Shown: positions 1 to 12,813, counted from the first letter of the stretch. The stretch is 64,000 nt of DNA from CAXTEJ01 sp964243295 (GCA_964243295.1 CAXTEJ010000002.1:1-64000), one strand, 5' to 3'. The notes: generated from the letters alone by a model not told the origin. Translations and numbers: made by a program.

Positions 1-1176
1 GTCACCGTCATACCGCTTCAGCACCGTCCCAGCAGGCACACCAGTGTTCGACGCATCCGGCTGCACCCGGCCCACGGGAGCCGGAGCGGGCGCGGCGATG
101 GAGACGGGCGCCGGCGAAGGAGCGGGGGCAGGTGTCGCCTCGGGCGGAGGAGCAGGCGCAGGTGCGGGGGTCGGAGCAGGAGCGGGGGCAGGAGCCGGTG
201 CGGGGGCCGGTGCGGGTGCAGCAACGGGGACCGGAGCCGGAGCCGGCGCGGGTGCCGGGGCCGGGGCCGGGGCCGGGGCGAGCTCCGGCGCAGGGGCGGG
301 AGCGGGTGCCGGCGCGGGTGCCGGAGCCGGAGCCGGCGCGGCGATGTCACCGACGGCAGGAGCGGGAGCGGGAGCCGGAGCCGGCACGGGGCCCGGGGTG
401 GGAGCGGGACGCGGTGCCGGTGCCGGAGCCGGCCGCGGCGCAAGGGCCGGGCGCGGGGTGGGCGCGGGAGCGGTCGGTGCCACTGCGGTGGTCGCCGACG
501 TCACGGTTGCCGAGCTGATGCTCGTGACGGTGGTCGCGGTGCCCTTGGAGGTGTAAGCCCACAGGGTGACGGCTCCAGGTGCGGCCACCCGGGTGGCGGA
601 CGCGTCGGTCACGGTGCTCTGCCACCCCGGCTCGATGGCGCCGGCCACCCAGGCGCGGCTGCTGAGCCGGACGACGTCCGCGCCCGTGGTGCGTGCGCGC
701 AGCTGGACCGACTGATGGGCGACCACGCGAAGGGGCAGGAGGATCGGCCGGCCGACGGGGGTCTCGAAGGTGCTGCCGGCGCGCAGCCGGACGACCGACA
801 GCTGGAGCCGGCCGTCGGGCGAGATGCGCACGCGCTGGCGGTAGACGCTGCCGCGTGAGGACCGCGAGGCCACCGCGAGCCAGGTGCCGTTGCCGCGTTG
901 GGGGAGCCGGGGGAGGGAGAACCGGACGAGCGTGTCGGTGTCGCGCAGGTCGACACGTGACACGACGGTGCTGACGGCGCGGCCGGGGGCGCTGCGCAGG
1001 GTCACCGCGGCTGCCGCGGGGACGGCGGCGCGGGTTGCGGCGGGCACGGTGCGGACCGTGGCGGCCTCGGCGGTGGGGGCCGACAGCAGCAGGGCGCCGA
1101 GGGCGCCGGCCGCGACGGCGGCGACGGTGCGCTGCAGTCGGTGGGTACCCATCTGGTGCGCCTGGCCCTGCTGCAT
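1..1176 (-). CDS. secreted beta-helix-type protein, 3' part outside window (partial)
   Basis: The frame is open from ATG at 1176 to base 1 (392 residues seen). The start is chosen because GGAGGAG lies 6 nt upstream; an in-frame ATG at 1197 is possible. A signal peptide covers about residues 1-38, ending in an Ala-rich cleavage region. Residues about 45-225 resemble a beta-sandwich of the LamG/concanavalin-like type and align by eye with the N-terminal half of the neighbour at 1448-3190. Residues about 230-367 are an almost pure Ala-Pro linker. The last visible residues carry DASNTGVPAGTVL, which precedes the beta-helix in two other proteins of this window, so a beta-helix probably follows beyond the edge. 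Likely a secreted or cell-surface protein; substrate unknown. Confidence 0.7.
   Translation of the reverse strand, partial: MQQGQAHQMGTHRLQRTVAAVAAGALGALLLSAPTAEAATVRTVPAATRAAVPAAAAVTLRSAPGRAVSTVVSRVDLRDTDTLVRFSLPRLPQRGNGTWLAVASRSSRGSVYRQRVRISPDGRLQLSVVRLRAGSTFETPVGRPILLPLRVVAHQSVQLRARTTGADVVRLSSRAWVAGAIEPGWQSTVTDASATRVAAPGAVTLWAYTSKGTATTVTSISSATVTSATTAVAPTAPAPTPRPALAPRPAPAPAPRPAPTPGPVPAPAPAPAPAVGDIAAPAPAPAPAPAPAPAPAPELAPAPAPAPAPAPAPAPVPVAAPAPAPAPAPAPAPAPTPAPAPAPPPEATPAPAPSPAPVSIAAPAPAPVGRVQPDASNTGVPAGTVLKRYDGD
75..490 (-). repeat. Ala-Pro dipeptide-coding low-complexity repeat
   Basis: This stretch codes on the minus strand for a run of Ala-Pro pairs with occasional Thr, Val, Arg, Leu and Glu. 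On the plus strand it reads as Gly-Ala repeats, which gives a spurious open frame at 44-556. It is the linker between the two halves of the secreted protein and is a likely site of replication slippage and length variation. Confidence 0.8.
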
Positions 1177-1209
1177 GCCGGTCTCCTCCGCTGCCATCCC
1201 CTGGGTGCA

Positions 1210-1242
1210 GCACACGGAGGTGATCGGGCCGCCTCCGTGTGC
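1210..1242 (-). promoter_or_regulatory. perfect 11-bp hairpin in the 5' leader of the minus-strand gene
   Basis: GCACACGGAGG (1210-1220) and CCTCCGTGTGC (1232-1242) pair perfectly around an 11-nt loop, 34 nt before the ATG at 1176. On the minus-strand transcript the 3' arm begins with CCUCC, which could instead pair with the Shine-Dalgarno sequence GGAGG at 1183-1189. This suggests a leader structure that could affect translation. It is not a recognised riboswitch class. Confidence 0.45.
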
Positions 1243-1447
1243 CGCTGACGTGTTGTCGTCGCGCGGCGGGAGAGGCTTGACGGAGCAGGGCCGAGGCCGC
1301 ACTGATGGGCACCGGACAGCGCAGCCGTCTCGCGGTCCGTGACCGCCTGGTCACCCGGTCGGAGCAGCGGCCGGCACCCGTGAGGGCGACAGGTCACGCG
1401 TCGCTGATCAGCTCAGCTGCGCCTGGTCGGCGTGCGCGGTGACGGGC

Positions 1448-3190
1448 TCAGCCGTCTCGTCGGACGGGGACGGGGCTGCCGTCGTCGTCCCAGATGTTGC
1501 CATCGGCGGTGAAGCTCGTGCCTCGGCTGCCGAGGATGGCGCAGCCGCGAAAGCGCATGCCGCGGCCGAAGCGGTTGCCGACCACGCTCAGTCCCGACAT
1601 GCGGGGCAGGCCCTTGTTGGCCAGGTTGACGCTACAGCCACCGCCGTCGACCCAGTTGCCGTTGAAGACCAGGTCGGTGACGGCGCCGTGGTCCTGCGTC
1701 ACCTGCAGGGCCGCGTTGCTTGCGCCACGGACGTCGTTGCCCACGATCACGATGTCGTGCCCACCCAGCACCTGGATGCCGTCGTTGTGGGTGGGGCCAC
1801 CGCGCTGGTTCGGGTCGTCGGCGAACCGCGCCGTGTTGTGCAGGTACGACGCCTCGACGCGGACGTGGTCGCCGTAGACCTTGATGGCGTCGACCGTGCC
1901 CCGGATGTCGACCCGGCTGGCGGTGAAGTTGGCGCCCTTGATGCCGTCGATCCACACCGACGGCACGGCGGCGACCAAGTCGGTGTCCTCGATGCGGAGG
2001 TTGCGCACCGCGGGGTCATCTGCGGTGATGAGGCCGATGTTGCCCGTCGCCGCACCGCCGCGGACCACCGAACGGCGGATGACGACGTCTGCGGCCCGCA
2101 CGAACACGAAGCCGTGCACGTCGAGGCCGTCGAGCACCGTTCCCGGCTGCGTCACGACCACGTCGCCCTCGACGACGGTGAGGTCCGTGCCGTCTGGCAC
2201 ACCCGTCGTCGCCGCGTCGGGACGGCCATCGGACGTCGTGACCACCGGCGGGGCAGGAGGCGCAGGTGCCGGTGGTGGGCCGGGTGGAGGCGGCGGTGCG
2301 GGAGTCGGCGCGTGAGGGGGAGGTGGTGCGGGAGCGGGGACCGGCGCAGGCACGGGCGCCGGCGCGCCGGTCCCACTGGTCCGGCGTCCGGCGAGGTCGA
2401 CTGCCCGGACGCCGTCGATGCGGGCGATGACGGGGGCGCCGGTCCGGTCGGCGCTGAGGGCGAGGCCCAGCGCGCCGGCCGCGCGCAGCCGCTGCGGCGA
2501 CGCGTCACGAGCGACCAGCTGCCACTGCGGCTCAGGGGTGCCGCTCGGCCACACCCTCGCGGCGAGGACGACCGGCGAGACCGCCGCGGTCTGCACCCGC
2601 ACGTCGAGCCGCTGACCGGCGCGCACCGCGCGAGGCAGCGTCACGACGCGACCCACCCGGGTGCTGGGGCCGCGACCGTCGACCCGGACGACGAGCAGCC
2701 GGGCGCGGCCGCGCGGGTCGACGACCAGCCGCTGCTCGTAGCGGCGCAGTCCCGAGGCGCGTGTCGTCACGGCGACCGTCAGCGTCCCCGCGCCCGGCAG
2801 CCGCGGCACGACCAGGCGCACCAGCGTGCGACTGTCGGCCGCGACCGCCGCTGGCAGCAGCGCCGCCGACCGCGACCCCGGCACGGCGACGACCGACCCC
2901 TCGGAGCCGTCGACGCCGAACCGCGTGGCCGGGCTCGACACCTGCCACGGCCCCCCGATCCCGCTGAGCCCCCAGCCGCGACGCTCATGCCGGCTCATGG
3001 GGTCGGTGACGAGCAGGGTGGGGAAGGCTGATCCCGCCGCCGCGGGCACGGCGGAGGTCGGCGACGGCGGCACGAGCGACCGCGGTCCCGGCGCCGCCAC
3101 CGCGGACGTCGGCCCGCCCGGCGCGAGCAGCACCACGACGGCGGCGGACGTGACGGTGGCGGCGAGGCGGCGCGCAGCGGCGGCACTCAT
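1448..3190 (-). CDS. secreted right-handed beta-helix repeat protein
   Basis: A 580-residue protein when started at ATG 3190, which has GAGGA about 8 nt upstream and gives a clean signal peptide (residues 1-32). An ATG-less extension upstream has no such site. Residues about 60-270 form a beta-sandwich-like domain similar to that of the neighbour at 1-1176. A Pro-rich linker spans about 273-317. The C-terminal 260 residues show short turns rich in Gly, Asn, Asp and Val (for example IRGTVDAIKVYGDHVRVEAS) typical of pectate-lyase-like parallel beta-helices. The linker ends with TTGVPDGTDL, the signature shared with two other proteins here. Probably exported and carbohydrate-binding or -cleaving. 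No catalytic residues can be assigned by eye. Confidence 0.75.
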   Translation of the reverse strand: MSAAAARRLAATVTSAAVVVLLAPGGPTSAVAAPGPRSLVPPSPTSAVPAAAGSAFPTLLVTDPMSRHERRGWGLSGIGGPWQVSSPATRFGVDGSEGSVVAVPGSRSAALLPAAVAADSRTLVRLVVPRLPGAGTLTVAVTTRASGLRRYEQRLVVDPRGRARLLVVRVDGRGPSTRVGRVVTLPRAVRAGQRLDVRVQTAAVSPVVLAARVWPSGTPEPQWQLVARDASPQRLRAAGALGLALSADRTGAPVIARIDGVRAVDLAGRRTSGTGAPAPVPAPVPAPAPPPPHAPTPAPPPPPGPPPAPAPPAPPVVTTSDGRPDAATTGVPDGTDLTVVEGDVVVTQPGTVLDGLDVHGFVFVRAADVVIRRSVVRGGAATGNIGLITADDPAVRNLRIEDTDLVAAVPSVWIDGIKGANFTASRVDIRGTVDAIKVYGDHVRVEASYLHNTARFADDPNQRGGPTHNDGIQVLGGHDIVIVGNDVRGASNAALQVTQDHGAVTDLVFNGNWVDGGGCSVNLANKGLPRMSGLSVVGNRFGRGMRFRGCAILGSRGTSFTADGNIWDDDGSPVPVRRDG

Positions 3191-3609
3191 CGTCGGGTCC
3201 TCGTCGTCGTGGTCCACGGTGGCAGCGCACGCTGTGCGGCCCCCGCCGCAGCCCATGGGGTGCCGTCACCCTAGGCGCGGCCCGGCCCGACGCGACGCGA
3301 TTCGGGTGCACGCGGGCCGACACCGGGGGACGAACCGGGACGCACCATGACGTCCCAGGCACGTCGCAGCTGGCCGAGTCGGGGCGGGATCGTCGGTCGG
3401 GCGGCATCACTGCGGCGCTCCGGGTCGGGCCCGGGCGCTCGAATCGGCACTGTCGGTGGCGGGTCGTAGGCTTGTCCTCGACCCCAGGCCGGTGCCGGCT
3501 CGGGGCCTTCGTGCTGTCCGACCACGCCGTCCGGTGACCTCCAGCCGTCGTCCGGGCACAGCCGCAGCCCGCTCGACCAGCCCCACCCGCCACGACGCTG
3601 CAGGAGCCC
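3191..3609. other. intergenic region between divergent genes
   Basis: A 419-bp gap separates the minus-strand beta-helix gene from mfd. It holds a good candidate promoter for mfd (3444-3472). A TAGGGT-like -10 on the minus strand (3266-3271) may serve the beta-helix gene but has no convincing -35. Short open frames here show no recognisable product. Confidence 0.6.
3444..3472 (+). promoter_or_regulatory. candidate sigma-70-type promoter of mfd
   Basis: TCGGCA (3444-3449, 4 of 6 matches to TTGACA) and TAGGCT (3467-3472, a common actinobacterial -10) are separated by exactly 17 bp. Transcription would start near 3480, leaving a leader of about 130 nt before the mfd ATG. Confidence 0.5.
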
Positions 3610-7233
<3,624 letters not shown>

Positions 7234-7265
7234 CCGCACCGACCGTCTTGCAGGGGAGAGGCACC

Positions 7266-7823
7266 GTGACAGGCACCACCCGCACCATCCGCGGCCCGCT
7301 GGTCGCCGCCGCCGTGCTGGCGGTGGCGCTGACCACGGCGGCCTGCTCGCCGCGCGAGACCGGCGCGGCCGCGGTCGTCGGTGACCGCCGGGTCTCGACC
7401 CAGGAGCTGCAGGACGCGCTCGCCGGGCTCAAGGCCGGTAACCCGCAGTTCGCCGAGGTCGCCCAGCTCGACCGCCTGGTGCTGTTCGACCTGATCGCCG
7501 AGCCCTACCTCGTCAAGGCCGCGCAGACGGCCGGGCTGGGGGTCTCCGACTCCGAGGCGCAGGCGGCGCTGCCGGGCACCCCGCAAGCCGACCCCGCCGC
7601 GGTCCGAGCGCTGCGCGGCCAGATCGCGCTCAACAAGCTCAACCAGGCGCAGAGCACCGAGGCGCTCGACGCGGTCGCGGCGACGCTGCGCTCGGAGGGC
7701 GTCAAGGTCAGCCCGCGCTACGGCCGCTTCGACAGCCAGTCGCTCAGCGTCGTCGACGCGGCCCCCAACTGGCTGCCGACGCCCACACCGTCCCCCTCTG
7801 CCACCGCGCCCCCGGCCTCCTGA
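7266..7823 (+). CDS. SurA N-terminal-domain lipoprotein
   Basis: A 185-residue lipoprotein. GTG at 7266 is preferred over an in-frame TTG at 7248 because GGGAGAG ends 5 nt before it. The signal peptide ends in a lipobox-like TAAC with Cys27. The region after it (VVGDRRVSTQELQDAL) resembles the SurA/PrsA-type N-terminal chaperone domain; no PPIase domain is seen. The C-terminus is Pro/Ser/Thr-rich. It lies between mfd and mazG, matching the position of a small lipoprotein (LpqU region) near these genes in mycobacteria. Probable role in folding of exported proteins, inferred from the domain only. Confidence 0.75.
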   Translation: MTGTTRTIRGPLVAAAVLAVALTTAACSPRETGAAAVVGDRRVSTQELQDALAGLKAGNPQFAEVAQLDRLVLFDLIAEPYLVKAAQTAGLGVSDSEAQAALPGTPQADPAAVRALRGQIALNKLNQAQSTEALDAVAATLRSEGVKVSPRYGRFDSQSLSVVDAAPNWLPTPTPSPSATAPPAS

Positions 7824-7833
7824 GCGTGGCGTC

Positions 7834-8817
7834 GTGAGCGGGCGGCTGACCCTGCTGCTGACCTCCCCGCGCGTGGCCCCCGGGCTGCTCGCGCGGCAGG
7901 CGTGGCAGGTGCTCGAGCAGGCTGGCGTCGTGCTGTGCGCCGACGCCCGCGACCCGCAGGCCGAGGCGATCGCGCAGTCGGGCATCGACGTCCGGGCCGC
8001 GGCGGGGTCGCCGGCCGTGCTCGCCCGCGAGCTGGTGTCGGCGGCGGCGCGCGCGGACGTCGTCTGGGTGGGCTCACCGGACGCCGACCCCGGCCTCACC
8101 GACGCCCTGGCCACCGAGCTGTCGCTGGTGGCCGGCCGCGCCGACCCGCCGGAGGTCGAGGTGCTCGTCGGGAGCCACGACGTCCCGGGCGCTCGGCTGC
8201 TCGACCTGGTGGCCGTCATGGACCGGCTGCGATCGCCCGGCGGCTGCCCCTGGGACGCCGAGCAGACCCACGCGAGCCTCGCGCCCTACCTGGTCGAGGA
8301 GGCGTTCGAGGCGGTGGAGGCCATCGAGACCCGGGACGGCGACGGCCTGCGCGAAGAGCTGGGCGACGTGCTGCTGCAGGTGGTGTTCCACGCGCGGGTG
8401 GCCAGCGAGCGCGACGCCTCGGCCGGTGGCTTCGACGTCGACGCCGTCGCCGACGGCATCGTGCGCAAGCTGGTCAGCCGCCACCCCCACGTCTTCGCCG
8501 CCGAGCCCGACGACGAGGGCGCCACGGCTGACTCGGTCGCCGAGGGCTGGGAGGCCATCAAGGCCCGCGAGAAGCAGCGGGGCCACGTGCTCGACGGCGT
8601 GCCCGTCGCGCTGCCCGCCCTGGCCCGGGCCGACAAGGTGCTCGGCCGGCTCGAGCGCACCGGCGCCCCCGTCGTCTGGCCCGCTGACGGCCTGGGCGCC
8701 GAGCTGCTGCGGCTGGTGGCCCGGGCCCGCGCCGACGGTGTCGACCCGGAGGCGGCGCTGCGCGAGGCCGTCCGCGCGGTCGAGCACGACGCCCGCTCGG
8801 CGTCGGGCGCCGCGTGA
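7834..8817 (+). CDS. mazG: MazG family nucleoside triphosphate pyrophosphohydrolase
   Basis: A 327-residue protein that should hydrolyse (d)NTPs to monophosphates and pyrophosphate and so cleanse the nucleotide pool. Residues about 1-115 are a divergent, methylase-like N-terminal region seen in actinobacterial MazG proteins. The MazG domain begins near 124; the CPWDAEQTH motif (138-146), EEAFE (155-159) and EELGD (174-178) supply the Mg-binding acidic residues. GTG start 10 nt after the lipoprotein stop; its stop overlaps the next start by 4 bp, so the genes are probably cotranscribed. Confidence 0.92.
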   Translation: MSGRLTLLLTSPRVAPGLLARQAWQVLEQAGVVLCADARDPQAEAIAQSGIDVRAAAGSPAVLARELVSAAARADVVWVGSPDADPGLTDALATELSLVAGRADPPEVEVLVGSHDVPGARLLDLVAVMDRLRSPGGCPWDAEQTHASLAPYLVEEAFEAVEAIETRDGDGLREELGDVLLQVVFHARVASERDASAGGFDVDAVADGIVRKLVSRHPHVFAAEPDDEGATADSVAEGWEAIKAREKQRGHVLDGVPVALPALARADKVLGRLERTGAPVVWPADGLGAELLRLVARARADGVDPEAALREAVRAVEHDARSASGAA

Positions 8818-10520
8818 GCGACCCCGTGGTCGGCGCGCGCGAGCGCTACCGGCGGACGGCGCGCACGGCCCTCGACGTGCTGCTCGAGCAGGACCCCGCC
8901 CACGCCACCGCACTGGGCGACCACCGCTACGACGGCCGGCTGCCCGACCGGTCCGCCGCCGGCGTGGGCGAGTCGCTCCACCAGCTCGGCGCCGCGGTCG
9001 GGGCGCTCGACGACCTCGACGACACGGCGCTCGGCCCGCAGGACCTCGTCGACCTCGAGCTGCTGCGGGGCCGGCTCACCGCGATGCAGTGGTCGCTCAC
9101 CGACCTCGCCGAGCACACCTGGAACCCGCTCGTGCACCTGCCGGGCGACGCCGTGCACGCCCTGGTCTCGCGCCGCGTCGGCGACCCCCACGAGCGGGCG
9201 CTGGCGCTGGTGTCCCGGCTGTCCGGCGTCCCGGCCGCGCTGTCGACGGCTCGCGCGACGCTGCGCCAGATGCCTCGGGTGCACGTCGAGACCGCCGTCA
9301 CGCGGGCCCAGGGCGCCCGCGCGCTGCTCGCGGGACCCGTCGACGACCTGCTCGAGCTGGCGCCGTCGCTGCGCGGCGTCATCGACCCCGCCCGCGCGAC
9401 CGCCGACGCGGCGCTCGACGAGCACGCCCGCTGGCTCACCGACCGGCTGCCCGACTGCCACCGCGAGCCGCGGCTGCGGCCGGAGGCGTTCGCCGCGCGG
9501 CTGTGGGCCGAGCTCGACACCGAGACCGGTCCCGACGCCCTGCTGACCCGCGCCGAGAGCGACCTGATGGCCGTGGAGGAGCAGCTCGCCGAGGTGTGCG
9601 CGCGCCTCGCCCCGCTGCTGGACGTCGGCGCAGGCCCCGACCGCGTCCGCGGCGTGCTCGACGCCGTCGCCCTGCTCGCGCCCACGACCGACGCCGACGT
9701 GCTCGACCAGTGCCGCGCCCACGTCGCCGGGCTCACCGACCTGGTGCAGCAGCACGGCATCCTCACGATCCCGGACGGCCTGCTCGACAGCCTCGAGGTC
9801 GTCGACATGCCCGAGGTCAACCGCGGTGTCGCCGTCGCCTACTGCGACGCCCCGGGCGCGCTCGAGCCGGGCGGTCCCCACACGACCTTCTTCGCCGTCT
9901 CGCCGACGCCGGAAGGCTGGCCGGCCGAGCAGGTCGCGTCGTTCTACCGCGAGTACAACGGCCACATGCTGCGCGACCTCACCGCGCACGAGGCCGTGCC
10001 GGGTCACGTCGTCCAGCTCGCGCACGCGCGCGCGTTCCGGGGATCGACGCCGGTGCGGGCGGCGCTCGCCAGCGGGGTGCTCATCGAGGGCTGGGCCGTC
10101 CACGCCGAGCAGCTCGTGGCCGAGGCGGTCGAGAGCGCGGGCGGTGACGAGCTGGACGCGCTGTGCCTGCGGCTGCAGCAGCTGAAGATGCGGCTGCGCT
10201 GCACCATCAACGCGATCCTCGACGTGCGCGTGCACACCCGCGGCATGACCGAGGCCGAGGCGACGGCGCTGATGACCCGCCGCGGTCACCAGGAGCCGGG
10301 GGAGGCGGCCGGCAAGTGGCGCCGGGCGCTGCTCACGAGCTGCCAGCTGTCGACGTACTACGTGGGGGCCGACGAGGTGGGGCTGCTCGCCGCCGACCTC
10401 GCCGCCGCCCGGACCGGCGCCAGCCGGCTCGCGGTGCACGACGAGCTGCTGTCGCACGGGTCGCCGTCCCCGCGGCTGCTGCGCGGGCTGCTCGACCTGC
10501 CCGAGTCACCGGCGCGGTGA
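8814..10520 (+). CDS. DUF885 family metallohydrolase
   Basis: A 568-residue cytoplasmic protein of the DUF885 family (carboxypeptidase-like). It has the family's HEAVPGH motif at residues 392-398, a probable zinc site, followed by a helical region ending in a second conserved block (LRLQQLKMRLRCTINAI). GTG start in a 4-bp overlap with mazG; the TGA stop overlaps the ATG of the next gene. No signal peptide is evident. Likely a peptidase, but the natural substrate is unknown. Confidence 0.8.
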   Translation: MSDPVVGARERYRRTARTALDVLLEQDPAHATALGDHRYDGRLPDRSAAGVGESLHQLGAAVGALDDLDDTALGPQDLVDLELLRGRLTAMQWSLTDLAEHTWNPLVHLPGDAVHALVSRRVGDPHERALALVSRLSGVPAALSTARATLRQMPRVHVETAVTRAQGARALLAGPVDDLLELAPSLRGVIDPARATADAALDEHARWLTDRLPDCHREPRLRPEAFAARLWAELDTETGPDALLTRAESDLMAVEEQLAEVCARLAPLLDVGAGPDRVRGVLDAVALLAPTTDADVLDQCRAHVAGLTDLVQQHGILTIPDGLLDSLEVVDMPEVNRGVAVAYCDAPGALEPGGPHTTFFAVSPTPEGWPAEQVASFYREYNGHMLRDLTAHEAVPGHVVQLAHARAFRGSTPVRAALASGVLIEGWAVHAEQLVAEAVESAGGDELDALCLRLQQLKMRLRCTINAILDVRVHTRGMTEAEATALMTRRGHQEPGEAAGKWRRALLTSCQLSTYYVGADEVGLLAADLAAARTGASRLAVHDELLSHGSPSPRLLRGLLDLPESPAR

Positions 10521-12118
10521 TGCCGGCCCTCGTGCTGCGCGGCGGCGTCGTGTTCGACGGCGTCGACGTCGTGCCGGGCGCGACGGCGGTCGGGGTGCGC
10601 GGCGGCCGGGTCGTCGCCGTGGGCGCCGACGCGCAGGTGCGCGACGTCGTCGGGCCCGGCGCCGAGGCCGTCGACCTGCGCGGCCGGCTGGTCGTGCCGG
10701 GCTTCACCGACGCCCACGTGCACCCGGTCATGGCGGGGGTCGAGCGGCTGGCGTGCGACCTGACCGGGTCGTCCAGCGCGTCGGCGGCCCTCGACCTGGT
10801 GCGCGCGTATGCCGCGTCGCACCCCGACCTCGCGTGGCTGCAGGGCGGGGGCTGGTTGAAGGAGCACTTCGCGGGCGGCCGGCCCACCGCCGTCCAGCTC
10901 GACGAGGCTGTCGCCGACCGGCCGGTCGTGCTGCGCGACAGCAGCCACCACGCGATGTGGGTCAACACCGCCGCCCTGCGTCTCGCCGGGCTGCCGTCGC
11001 ACCACCCGGGGCTGCTCGAGGAGGCCGAGATGGACGCCGTCAGCGCCGTGCTGCCGCCCACCTCGCCGGCCGAGCAGCTGGCCGGGCTGCGCGACGCCCA
11101 GTCGCACCTGCACTCGCTGGGCGTCACCGGCTGGCAGGACGCGATCCTCGGCGACTACGCCGGCCACGCCGACGCGACCGGCGCCTACCTGGCGCTCGCG
11201 GCGTCCGGCGGCCTGACCGCTCGGGTCGTGGGCGCGCTGTGGTGGCCCCGCGGCGTCGGGCTGGAGCAGGTCGACGACGTCGTGGCCGCGCTCGTCGCCC
11301 GCCGCGCCGGCGTCGCCGCCGCCGTGCCCGATGGCCGGTTCCGTGCCACGAGCGTCAAGGTCATGCAGGACGGCGTCGTCGAGAGCCGCACGGCTGGCAT
11401 GCGCACGCCCTACGTCGGCTGCTCGTGCGGGGGCACCGGCCTGTCGTACGTCGCGCCCGACGTGCTGTCGCGGGCCGCGGTTGCCCTGTCGCGCAACGGG
11501 TTCCAGCTGCACGTGCACGCCATCGGCGATCGCGCGGCCGGCGAGGCGCTCGACGCGCTCGAGGCGGCCGCCGCCGACCCGTCGTCCGTGCCCGACCTGC
11601 GCCACCACGTCGCCCACCTGCAGGTGGTGCACCCGGCTGACGTGCCGCGGTTCGCCCGTGCCGGCGTGACCGCCAACCTGCAGGCGCTGTGGGCCTGCCA
11701 CGAGCCGGCGATGGACGAGCTGAACATCCCGCTGCTCGGCGACGAGCGCGCTGCCTGGCAGTACCCCTTCGGCGACCTCTGGCGCTCCGGCGCCGCGCTC
11801 GCCATGGGGTCGGACTGGCCGGTCTCCACCCCCGACCCGCTCGCCGCGATCGAGGTCGCCGTGCGCCGCGTCGAGCCCGGCAGCGACCTGCCGCCGCTGC
11901 TGCCCGCCCAGGCGCTCGACGTCCGCACCGCGCTGTCGGCCTGCACCTGCGGCTCCGCGCGCGTGAACCACCTCGACGACGGCGGCCGGGTGAGCGTGGG
12001 CGCCCTCGCCGACCTCGCGGTGCTCGACCGCGACGTCACCGCGGTGCCGGCGTCCGAGATCTCGGGGGTGCGCGTCGACCTCACCCTCGTCGACGGCGAG
12101 GCGGTGTTCGCCCGCTGA
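10520..12118 (+). CDS. YtcJ-like amidohydrolase (amidohydrolase_3)
   Basis: A 532-residue metal-dependent hydrolase. ATG at 10520 overlaps the upstream stop (TGATG). The N-terminal small beta-domain is followed by GFTDAHVHP, giving the HxH metal ligands, then His residues in LHVHAIGDRA and HHVAHLQVVH, and the metal-binding Asp in MGSDWPVSTPDP. This is the usual YtcJ arrangement. The substrate is an amide or N-acyl compound but cannot be named. It is the last gene of the mfd run; a 113-bp gap follows. Confidence 0.85.
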   Translation: MPALVLRGGVVFDGVDVVPGATAVGVRGGRVVAVGADAQVRDVVGPGAEAVDLRGRLVVPGFTDAHVHPVMAGVERLACDLTGSSSASAALDLVRAYAASHPDLAWLQGGGWLKEHFAGGRPTAVQLDEAVADRPVVLRDSSHHAMWVNTAALRLAGLPSHHPGLLEEAEMDAVSAVLPPTSPAEQLAGLRDAQSHLHSLGVTGWQDAILGDYAGHADATGAYLALAASGGLTARVVGALWWPRGVGLEQVDDVVAALVARRAGVAAAVPDGRFRATSVKVMQDGVVESRTAGMRTPYVGCSCGGTGLSYVAPDVLSRAAVALSRNGFQLHVHAIGDRAAGEALDALEAAAADPSSVPDLRHHVAHLQVVHPADVPRFARAGVTANLQALWACHEPAMDELNIPLLGDERAAWQYPFGDLWRSGAALAMGSDWPVSTPDPLAAIEVAVRRVEPGSDLPPLLPAQALDVRTALSACTCGSARVNHLDDGGRVSVGALADLAVLDRDVTAVPASEISGVRVDLTLVDGEAVFAR

Positions 12119-12231
12119 CGCAACCACGGTGGCGTCTTGATGTGGCCGATCACCGCCTCGTCGTCGCGCGCTGCGGCTAGCCTGCGGTCGGCTCCCGGTC
12201 GTGAGCCGATGACCACAGCGGGGGAGCACTC

Positions 12232-12813
12232 GTGACCGACAGCCCTGGCGCGCCGTCCGGCGTGTTCGTGCACCCGCAGGGCCTGTGCGAGTCGACCGAC
12301 GTGGGCACTGGCACCCGGGTGTGGGCGTTCGCGCACGTGCTGCCGGGCGCCGTGGTCGGCGCCGAGTGCAACGTCTGCGACGGCGCCTTCGTCGAGTCGG
12401 GCGCGGTCGTGGGCGACCGGGTGACCATCAAGAACCACGTGCTGATCTGGGACGGCGTCACCGTCGAGGACGACGTCTTCCTCGGCCCCAACGTCGTGTT
12501 CACCAACGACCTTCGCCCCCGCGCCCACATCAAGCGGTCGGGCGAGGCGCTGACGCCGACCCACGTCGCTCGGGGCGCGACGCTCGGCGCCGGCGTGGTC
12601 GTCGTCTGCGGCATCGAGGTCGGCGAGCACTCGTTCGCGGCGGCGGGCGCCGTGCTGACACGTGACGTGCCGGCGCACGCGTTCGTCGCCGGCAACCCCG
12701 CCGTGCGCAAGGCGTGGGTGTGCGTCTGCGGCACCCGCCTCGACGACCGCCTGCGCTGCCCCGACTGCGGCACGCAGCTCGAACCGGCGGGAGACGGGCT
12801 CCGCATCGCCTGA
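12232..12813 (+). CDS. WlbB/WbpD-like hexapeptide N-acetyltransferase with zinc ribbon
   Basis: A 193-residue left-handed beta-helix acyltransferase. Isoleucine-patch turns run from about residue 20 to 150, with FLGPNVVFTNDLRPRA and the GNPAV block typical of UDP-2-acetamido-3-amino-glucuronate N-acetyltransferases. The last 35 residues add CVCGTRL...CPDCG, a four-Cys zinc-ribbon-like tail not needed by the basic enzyme. GTG at 12232 follows GGGGGAG. It is the first gene of the polysaccharide locus and would act with the oxidoreductase at 17911 and the aminotransferase at 23027. The exact sugar is inferred. Confidence 0.8.
   Translation: MTDSPGAPSGVFVHPQGLCESTDVGTGTRVWAFAHVLPGAVVGAECNVCDGAFVESGAVVGDRVTIKNHVLIWDGVTVEDDVFLGPNVVFTNDLRPRAHIKRSGEALTPTHVARGATLGAGVVVVCGIEVGEHSFAAAGAVLTRDVPAHAFVAGNPAVRKAWVCVCGTRLDDRLRCPDCGTQLEPAGDGLRIA

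Noticed and set aside
44..556. Gly-Ala-rich open frame on the plus strand
   Set aside because: It is the complement of the Ala-Pro linker of the minus-strand secreted protein, which has a signal peptide, ribosome binding site and a conserved joint motif.
12117..12136. Small GACGC/GCGTC hairpin after the amidohydrolase
   Set aside because: Only 5 bp and overlapping the stop codon; too weak to call a terminator.
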